A DNA stretch of 64,000 bases, taken from positions 17,688,913-17,752,912 of the forward strand of contig NC_046677.1 of NCBI RefSeq assembly GCF_003369915.1. The letters are read 5' to 3'. Below the pieces are notes generated by a model. It saw nothing but the letters and a program-made list of their open reading frames with translations, searched no databases and was not told the origin of the DNA. Of this stretch, positions 55,701 to 64,000 are shown in pieces (positions within the stretch are counted from its first letter, which is position 1; every line of letters starts with the position of its first letter). The DNA is from Drosophila miranda (lineage: Eukaryota; Arthropoda; Insecta; Diptera; Drosophilidae). A program made the position numbers and the translations under genes.

Positions 55701-58700
55701 TGGCGAAATGTCCCTGCCGTCCTGCCATCTCAGGCGAGCCTTCCATCCCAAACTTTCAATGTTTGCTTTTGGACATTTTCCATTTTCCCTCCGTCCTGGA
55801 GGCTGTTTCTGTAAGCTCTTTCTCCTCGAAAGTTTTCCATGTTATTTCGATTTGATTTACGGCCAAAACTAGCCATAAAACTAATTTTTTGCAATCCATT
55901 TCCGGTGGAGACTTCTCTTCCGATCATCTGCCGCATTCTGTGTGTATTTTTTTAGGGCTGGCAACGGCTTTACTTTCTCGACAATTTGCCATTAATTGAA
56001 AACCGATTGGCCGCCGAGATTGCATTGTCGACAGCCATCTGATTGCCGCACAAATTAATTATAACTGCCAGGGACATGGCCCAGACATCGATACCTCGAT
56101 AAGGAGGCGACTCCTGGCTCGTGTCTCGTGTAATTCAATTTTTGTTGAGATTTATCCAACCAGCAGCGCCGACGCGCCGACTAGCCGAATGGCAGCGAAA
56201 GTGTAGTGCCATGTCTCTTCTTTCCTATTGAATGACACATCAAATGGTCCGTGGACTGCAACTAAATGGGAAAAATGGCCTTCATAATGGCCACGCTAAA
56301 GCGTCTGACGGAAACGGATATGCCACAGTGCCAGCGGAAGTGGGATACGCGAGGCGAGGCGTGGCGGGACGGGGCGTGGCGGATAGGTGCGTGACATGTC
56401 AATTGAGCAGACGCATTTTTATGTCCCTTTTTTTTTTGAAAGATGAATGAGCCGCAAAGCGAGGTTATGTTTGTTGCCAGCCAGACATATGTTGGACATT
56501 ATTTATATATATATTTTTACACCCAACTAATGTTCATAATTGGTGTATTATATATCGCCCACGGTTATGAAAATTAAATGTTTGCAGAGTTCACATAACA
56601 TGGAAATCCCCACTGCGATGATGGGTTGAAGGGGTACTGAAAGGGTTCCTGGAAGTGGAGATCCCTATGAAAATATATATGTACAATACTATTTAAGATT
56701 TATAATAAAATATCGTTTATTAATAGTGTTTAAATCGGAAAAAGGGTACAAAGAGTGTGGTTCGAAAGGTACACTTAATGAGTCTGTTCTCCCGACTTTG
56801 GTTTAACTTTCTCGCTTCTGCTTCCAAAAACCGACAGTCATATTGATAATCCCTTATCGGTTAGATCTTATCGATGGTATCTTAAGTTTAAATGTTAATT
56901 TAAGTGGGATAGTCTTAACTACTTGATACTTACTGTCCTTTACATACCATGTGCTAGGTTCTGGTATTCTATTTCTACAAATTTCCACAAAATTCTAGCT
57001 TTAGCAGCGTAGATTCGATCTCGAACTATTCGAAATGAGTACACAATTTGTTGGATTTGAAGAGGTGCTGGAGGTGTCTCCAGAAGAATTGAAAAAGTGC
57101 TATAAGTGTATGGATCATCAGGGGGAATATTTTGAAAGACCAAAAAGCCTTTTTTTATTTAAAAGTTTGCATTTTTATTTGCTTTTACCGAAATATAAAT
57201 AGCAGTCCTCGTAATATATAGGTTTTGCTTGGGGCGATTTAGATGGGAGAACTATAACAGTCACACCCAACGACGACTTCAATTTAGTCTAGAATAGTAC
57301 TGATTATGTGGCAGTCCTCCAACGAAGATGTTTGCTTGAGCCGACAATCGATTTTAAGGGTGTTTAAGGTTATACAAGGTGGTACGCAACCGCAAGGCGC
57401 TCTCTGTTCGGGTCTTATATTGCTCAGTAGCACAGCAAACTTCGTTCTTCTCTCTCTATCATTGACCACCTTTCTTCATGCTGCGGACGAGGCTCTCTGG
57501 CAGCTCTCGTTGCTGACGAACGATGAGCTAAAGCGAGAGAGAAGCATTAACAGTAACAGAGTACAGAGCTGCGCTGCGCTGCGTTTACAGATCTGTTATC
57601 TGTAACGCTCTGTAGCCGAACAAAGCCGATCTACAAATGAAATCGGAAAGCTGCAACAAATTTTGAATTAGGAAATTGAGCGTCAACGGATGGGTTAAGT
57701 TTCTACTCCTGGACTGGCACCCGAATCGCCTAAGTGACTGCAATAATTTCGAAAATCAAACGAAGCTTTGATGCACACAATTATGGACGAGTACGAAGAT
57801 GATTAGAAGTGGAGCTGGCTTTAAGATGGATAAACCATTTTAATTGGGATTAATTAATTGTCAGCTGACCTTTGGGCCGGGCAAATCGAATTCCGTGCAA
57901 CTGTTTTAGTTGAGGCATTTAAAGCGAGACAACAAACTAGTTTTATGTTTAGTGTTTAGTGGTATGCAAATAGAATTATCGTTTAGGCCGACACTTTTGG
58001 CCCGTCGAATGGATTGCAATGGAATGGAATGGAATGGATAAAATGCCTAAATGGACAGCTGGATAGATTGATGGCTCTGCATATTGATTTGTTTGCCAGC
58101 AGCCATCCTTCTCCCTCTCTCTCTTTCTATCTCCTCTGTCTATTTGCCTCTTCGGAGTGCCATTTCAATTATTTTGTTTTCGCAAAGCAGCTGTAGATTC
58201 TCGGCTGCAATGTCCGTGTGCGAGTGTGCGAGTGTGCGTGAGTATCTGTGTGAGGTTTTAATTAAAAATTGATTTAGCGAAATTTGCATAAATTATGCAC
58301 AGCTCGACGGTAAGCCAGCACAAAATAGCACACAGGCCCGCTCAAAGCCCGCCTGCATGTGTGTCTGTGTCAATAAATTAGAAAAGATTAATTGGAAATT
58401 ATATAAATATTTCCAGGCAACCGCAAAAAATAAACTCTTTTTAGTTTTTTTTTTTGTTTCTTCTTTTATCTTTTATCTGTGCTGCATTACTATTGCCATA
58501 ATTAAGGATTTGTCGTGAAAGAGACAGAGAGAATATATATTACTCGAAATTTACATTAAAATTGAACAAATTTGGGAAAATGTCACATGACGAAAATACA
58601 TGTAGGTATCGGTATAAATTCCTGATGCGTTGGCTGCATTGAATCTACAATTATACGGGTACTTTTTTCTCGTATAGAAAGTGTTACATTAATTTTCAAA

Positions 58701-58865
58701 AGCAAAAATTTAAAGATGAAATGTATTCGTAATAAATGCATGAATACAACAATGAGTCGAAGCTTTGAGGACAGGACTTTATATATCCTATTGAAAAGAA
58801 TTCATTTGCATTCTGTGGTATTTATGTAAGAAGGAGTGGGCAAGCCGGCGCATTTTAGGAGCTAA
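52736..58865. other. Long non-coding stretch, second part
   Basis: No gene is convincing. Simple repeats seen are GTCCCT (about 53463-53485), GGCTCCGGCTCTGGCT (about 53518-53550), a G run with GGGGA repeats (about 55038-55068), GT repeats (about 55305-55330), GGGTCCT repeats (about 55597-55625), ATGGAATGGA (about 58018-58038) and CT runs near 58112. A TAACAGTAACAG/CTGTTATCTGTAACG segment at about 57548-57606 may be a further remnant of the GTTAAC family. A 218-codon ATG frame at 53240-53896 runs through simple repeats and is not called. Confidence 0.5.
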
Positions 58866-59285
58866 CCACAGATCAACAGCAGTGTACCTGCAGATTAACA
58901 GCAGATTAGCGGCAGCAACAGCAGACAAAAAGCAGAGCAACAGCAGTTACAGCAGAACAATAACAGTAACAGTTGATTGACAGCGGGTGAGAGCAGATCA
59001 GCAACAGAGTAGCAACAGTAACAGCAGAACGGTAACAGTAACAGCAGATCGACAGCAGTGTAACAGCAGACCAAAAGCAGAGCAGCAGCAGAACACAATA
59101 ACAGTAGTAGCAGATCGACAGCAGCTTAATAGCAGACAAGCAGCAGTGTAACAGCAGCTTAACAGCAGCTCAGAGTAACAGCAGAGCAAAAGCAGAGCAA
59201 CACAGCAGCAGCAGTAACAGCAGAACGACATAAACAACAGATTAACAGCAGAGAGGGAGAGCACAGCAGAGCGTGCAGCAACAGA
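58866..59285. repeat. CAG-rich minisatellite (AACAGCAG units)
   Basis: About 420 bases are built from AACAGCAG, TAACAGCAGA and GATCGACAGCAG units of varied order, so the period is loose (mostly 6-15 bases). The minus strand is open in three frames as Cys/Leu-rich readings, and the plus strand reads as Gln/Asn/Ser. No start, family or flank supports translation. Confidence 0.75.
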
Positions 59286-62067
59286 AGATAGTCGTACAAA
59301 AATAATCGCAGCAGCCAGACATAATAATCAGCACTATCGGAAGAAATCAGCGGAAGAAATTATTACCACCGCTATATAATAATATCAACAAACTATCATC
59401 TAAATAATATCTTACATATATTGACTCTTGATCAGCGTCGATATCCGTGCTGATCCGCCATGTTTGTGGCTTCTTTTGTCTGTCCATATATCTGTCTATT
59501 TGTAGACAATTGTTTTAACATTTCATCACTTTTTCCCGTAAATTTTGGTAAATCCGATATGTTTTGGTCATGCAATTGTTTCACATTATTCGGCTATGTC
59601 TGCAGGGGACACAAGTCCTTCCATTGATCATTCGTCAGGCAATATTTCAGTCAAAGGGCAATGAGCTTTCATGGATATTTACCTATTAAAAGCAAATTTT
59701 TCGAATTTTTTCTATAAACTTTAATTAAAACTTAAATCTTATTGTTCAATACTCTTGTTTTTATTTATTCTCAGTAACATTTACCCCGAGCAAACACTTG
59801 GCGACACCCTCAATCGAAAAGGTGTGTTTTTTATGCTTTGCACTTCCCTTGCTTGTTGGTTCGCTGCTTTTTTTGTTGCTATTATTTTTGCCGTTGAAGG
59901 AAACATAACCTGTGGCTCTTTATGGCCCAAACACTGCCAGACCCCGGCTGTATGGAAAAGGACTTTGTTGGTTTCTGGCACTGTGATTTTTAGCCCGGCC
60001 CAAACAAACTCTACGCTCGTCGATGGCAAATCCAATTTAAAATCAAATTTTGCTCAACGGCCAGGCAGTGGGAGAACTCTCAACATTTCTTCAAGTGCAA
60101 ATTAAATAAAATCGCAAAGTGGCAGGAAAAATGTAGTCCATGGACGTCTATCCTTCGTTTGGGTCTCACTCTCTCTCTCTCTCTCTCGCCTCTCTCTCTC
60201 CCTCTCTAGTGCCTGTTGTTGGCTGGCGCTGATAGTCTGTGATTGATTTTAATCGCCTCAAGTGATTTCACTAAACGATTCAACTTGGGAATTGGTTACT
60301 TTGCATTGTGTCCGTGTCCGTGTCCGTGTGGCAGTGGGCGGGTGGGGGGGATGTATTTTTGCATATACCCCGTGTTGTGTATTGCATGTGGGCTTCCGGC
60401 AATTCTGGCTTGTTCGACGAACAACATTTGCTAACTGTCCGCCACACATTTGCTCACATCAAATGTTGGATAGCGCCCCGGCAGGACTCTGTGTGGGCCA
60501 AAGGTGGCCTGGCCTCTCTCGAGCATTTCAGGATTCTTTTTTTAAATTCAATTTAAATGCACACTGGACCGTCCTCAATATTCAAATGAATTTCAAGCGT
60601 AACAATTGCATTTTCCCTCTCCGGCTGAGTGGAGCTCTGGATCTTGGCGGATCGCGCCGCAAAAACGCATCTGAGGCGGAGTCTTGCCCGGAACAAAAAT
60701 ATCAAGCAAGTTGCACAAAGTTTGTGACTTTTTTTGTGTTTGGAGAGCCCCAACAAATGTCGAAAGAGGCGACGAGGCACAACAAACACGGAAAGATGGA
60801 GAGACAACAGGCCACAGACCTCGTGCCGACTATAGAATACCCTCTACCCCAAAAAATATCCACCAAATAGAAGCCAAATAGTACGACTTTCTGGACCATA
60901 GAAGCTAGAGAGAATGGGCTGCGAACGATGTGCTAGATAATCCTGTTTCCGCCAAACAACAAAAACATTTTTCAAGTGCAGCGCCGGGCCGTAATCCCCT
61001 TGAACCGTGAACCCTCGGCATCCGTGAAGAGGTTGCCACTGGCAATGGGCTACGTTGCGGCAGAGGAGTGGCAATGTGCCATAACACGGACTATTACCCC
61101 GTCCCAGTTGCAGCTTCAAAACCGCTAAGCGCCCAGTCAAAGTTTTCATTAAAGTGGCTCCCGCTCGTCGCCTGCTCTGCTCCTCCACAGCTCCTGCTCC
61201 TCCTCCTCCTCCTCTCGACTTTTGGCCTCGCTAATTGCTCGGCATTGAGGAACTGGCAACGCTGCCAGCTTTGGCTTGTTCGAGCTGGCTGATGTGAGGT
61301 GTGACTTGGATTGGAAATGGATCCACATGGAAGCACTGACATGACCTGAAAAATAAGACCCGACACAAGAGAGCCACAAGGCCATGTAGCTCTTTTTGTT
61401 ACTTTAAAGTACTTCTGTCCTTTTAGACTGTGTTTCAGGGAGCAATCTCAGACTATTTCTTTGGAATTTTACCAAGAATGAAGAACTAGAAAAGTTAATC
61501 TGCAAAAAAAGACGAAATATATAAGAAAAAACGAGTTATTTAATATTTTAAAGAGATGCACCCTTAAAATTCTTCGACCTTGACACGCATTATTTTTTGT
61601 TTATTTTTTAATCGTACTTTTTCCTGTGATTATTGTATAAGATGCTCTAACAGCAACAGCAAAAAACATAATTGTATCTGTGAAAATATTTTATAATCAA
61701 ATACAAATTTCTTAATAAATTAAGAATAAATGCAATTTCGAAATCAACAAAATTTCGGAGATCGTCAAGGAATATGTATAAAAGAGTCTTGATTTAGCCG
61801 ACACTCAAAGAGGTATTCGTACATATATTTGTCTTGTTTAGATGTGTGTGTAACAGCCAGAACGTGTGAGATGTAACGGCTGGTGTTGGTGGAGGAAGAG
61901 GGAGAGAGATAGACAGATGTTGCAGATTAAAAAGCTGTAGCGGAAAAAGGAAAATACATAAAATATTGTAAAATTCTAAATGACTAGTAAAATTAGATCT
62001 ATCTATCTTAGATTTATCATCTCTGCCCCCGGCTCCACTGGAAAGAAAAACTAAAGCTATACAGCTG
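59286..62067. other. Non-coding stretch, third part
   Basis: No gene is convincing. It holds a CT run (about 60168-60206), CCGTGT repeats (about 60311-60328) and CTCCTC repeats (about 61188-61214). A 202-codon open frame at 60262-60870 begins at GTG over a hexamer repeat and shows no domain. Confidence 0.5.
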
Positions 62068-62513
62068 TACAGTCGAACTTCTCTATTACAAGCTTTTGAA
62101 AAACTAAATAAACTGAAAGGTAGGTCATATATATAGGACTATGTATGATCTGGCTCCTTTGTTTCAAAAGATATTTGAATTCAATTTTTATTTTCAATTT
62201 CTATAATTAAATTTAAATCATAACTTTTATTTTCAATTTTTATAATAAAATTGGAAATAATTTTATTTTCTTGAAAAATTATTTTCAATAAATTGAAAAT
62301 AAAATAAAAATTAAAAAAAAATTAATTTTTTTATTATTTTTATTATTTATTTATTTTTTCAATTTTTATCATTTAAATTTATTTTAATAATTAAAAAAAA
62401 ATTTAAAACAAAAATTCAAAAAATATATCTTATTTTTGTAATTTTTTCTATAAAAATTATAATCGTTACGGTCCCTGAAATAAATATATTCACCAAATGG
62501 AAGTTCGACTGTA
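62068..62513. mobile_element. Inverted-repeat element (MITE-like), about 446 bp
   Basis: The left end is TA-CAGTCGAACTTCTCTATTAC and the right end, on the other strand, is TA-CAGTCGAACTTCCATTTGG, so the first 14 bases are a perfect inverted repeat flanked by TA on both sides. The inside is highly AT-rich and has no reading frame. A TA target site with ACAGTCGAAC ends fits a non-autonomous Tc1/mariner-type element. A shorter relative is at 27900-28030. Confidence 0.7.
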
Positions 62514-64000
62514 TACTGTATATATTTCTCTCGCTTGCACTGCAGGTTTTTCTCAATAGATTTTCTCTGTTTTTGCCGTTAATCAGTTAGCAAAGTCTAA
62601 GGTCATACGGCCCTCAAAAAAATCAATAAACTACAAATTTTTGCACATTTTTAGGAACCCCTGTGGATGCCTACTAAAAGGGGGAACTTATTACCCGCCA
62701 AACCATGGTGGTAAATGTTTATGAAATATTAATAATTGTGGATTGAGGTAGAAAATGCCCAAATTTGCTGCGTAGTGCCAATCCCGAATTTGTGTGTTGG
62801 AGCCTTTCTTTTTGGTCCTAATTAATAAACTCCAAATTATGGCGCACCGAAAATTTGTTCCCCACATTGTGGGTTGTTCAAAATATGTTCAATTTTAGAC
62901 CCGCTTTTCGTATTACCAACGCAAAAAATTATTATATAAATAAAGTTTAAATTTTCGTGTCATTTTATTTGCGGCTGCCGTTCGGTTCCAAGCCAATCCT
63001 TGACATTTTTTGGTTTCTTTGGATTCTTTGGTCGCTTTGATTAATGAATTATCAGAGCGCTCATTACCAGCACTTAATGGGCGGGGGGAGGGGGGCAGGC
63101 AGGCTCTGGGGAGCTGTGACTAGGACACTGCTCCTTGAGTTTGTTTTATGTCGACGGCAGTGTCCGTGCCGCTGAATGGCACTCGTGCTCTATACCCGCA
63201 GAGGATTATTTGACATTGATGCGTTGACTTGTTGAACTTGCGGCTGAGAGGAGGGGAGAGGGAGGGGAAGCCCGACATGCGTTTTTAAATTAAAACCTAC
63301 GAGTATGTTCTTTAAGCCCTGCTCGGCTAATCAATACTCGTAAATGCAGTTGCCATTAACTTTCTGGGGCGCAACTTTGGCCAACTATTTTTCAATTTTC
63401 GCTGGTGCTTCTGGAAAAGTTTGTGCTCCTCCAGCTGCCACGCAAAGTAATGCAACATCCATTAAAATGGTCGACAGGAGCAGGCGAGCAGAGGCAGGGG
63501 CTGCAGGAAATCGATTGAACGGGAGACATGGCTGGGAAGGGAGGCGTCTGTGGATCCACGCGATGACAGATAGATCCAAAGGCAATCAATGCTCGCTCTT
63601 ACATGCTCCAAGATCAGGCAGAAACAGCCCTGAAACAGAAAAAGTGGAAACAATTGCAGAGAGGGGGGAGCGGAGAGGGGCAGAGGGAGAGCTGAAACAG
63701 GTTGCAGGCAGCAGCAGGTGCCTGGCGCTAAAGTGCCAACTTATGCCACAAAAATGCTTGAATATAATGGTCGTTGTGGGAAGCATGAAGAATGGCTGCT
63801 GAGTGGGCGGATGGCTGGATGGATGGCTGGATGGATGGTGGGCGGACATGGGCATGCATTTGTGCGATACCTCTACAAAGGCCGCCAAGATGACGACGAC
63901 ACGCAAAAGTGGAACGAGAGCTGCTGCGTTGGCATTAAGTGGCATGTGGAAGCGGCTACAAGGACGCTGATAATGATGGAAAAATTCCCCAGGCACACAC
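62514..64000. other. Non-coding end of the window
   Basis: No gene is convincing. It holds GGATGGCT repeats (about 63806-63840) and purine-rich GGGGGAGAGG stretches. Overlapping open frames at 63344-63996 on both strands show no domain. Confidence 0.5.

Noticed and set aside
58895-59264. Cys/Leu-rich minus-strand frames
   Set aside because: Reading of the CAG-type array on the opposite strand.
60262-60870. 202-codon frame
   Set aside because: Starts at GTG, opens over a CCGTGT repeat, and shows no recognisable content.
1-64000. CRISPR arrays, bacterial operons, prophages
   Set aside because: The window is a fly nuclear genome; the tandem repeats lack the spacer structure of CRISPR.

Overview
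The window is nuclear DNA of a Drosophila-type fly. Seven multi-hundred-base coding regions are visible. They have short phase-matched GT-AG introns, GC-rich third codon positions and A-rich leaders before the ATG, and they sit in long, microsatellite-rich, AT-rich non-coding DNA. The odorant receptor at 23374-24790 matches Or35a along its whole length (409 codons, four exons), and it is flanked by astacin metalloprotease genes. In D. melanogaster, Or35a and an astacin cluster lie near 35D on 2L, so this is very probably the same segment (Muller element B) in another Drosophila, perhaps of the obscura group. The species is inference, not read from the sequence.

Layout. 1-11000 has no convincing gene. 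It holds a GAGA-rich segment of diverged duplicates (3240-5480), a tandem pair of a GTTAAC-containing repeat (7300-7562), a Tc1-like terminal-repeat fragment (about 9456-9660) and a 12-bp minisatellite (9770-10095). 11268-13021 (minus) is a leucine-rich-repeat transmembrane gene. An astacin pseudogene (14002-14412) and an astacin gene (15745-16562) follow on the minus strand. 16563-23330 is non-coding. Or35a is next (plus), then about 6 kb of non-coding DNA, then the main astacin cluster: one gene on minus (30709-31494) and four on plus (32715-33529, 34612-35431, 36585-37479, 40330-41118). Between the last two lies a 61-codon secreted cysteine-rich gene that resembles Diedel (37764-37949). A dead mariner transposon (35669-36240) sits inside the cluster. 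41119-64000 has no convincing gene and holds simple repeats, AT-rich tracts, a CAG-rich array and a TA-flanked inverted-repeat element (62068-62513).

The six recognisable astacin genes encode secreted zymogens: signal peptide, short propeptide with an aspartate switch in most, the zinc motif HExxHxxGxxH, and conserved cysteines. Five share or appear to share a phase-1 intron at the same place; 40330-41118 has none. They look like a tandemly expanded family of digestive or reproductive-tract proteases. GATA-type motifs occur upstream of several genes, which would fit gut expression, but that is inference.

The most striking observation is that three of these genes (the LRR gene and the astacins at 30709 and 32715) each fall exactly one base short of an intact frame, each time in a run of G or C. 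Either the sequence carries systematic single-base deletions or three neighbours are decaying. The other leads are the Diedel-like gene, Met-turn substitutions in three astacins, and several unnamed dispersed repeat families.
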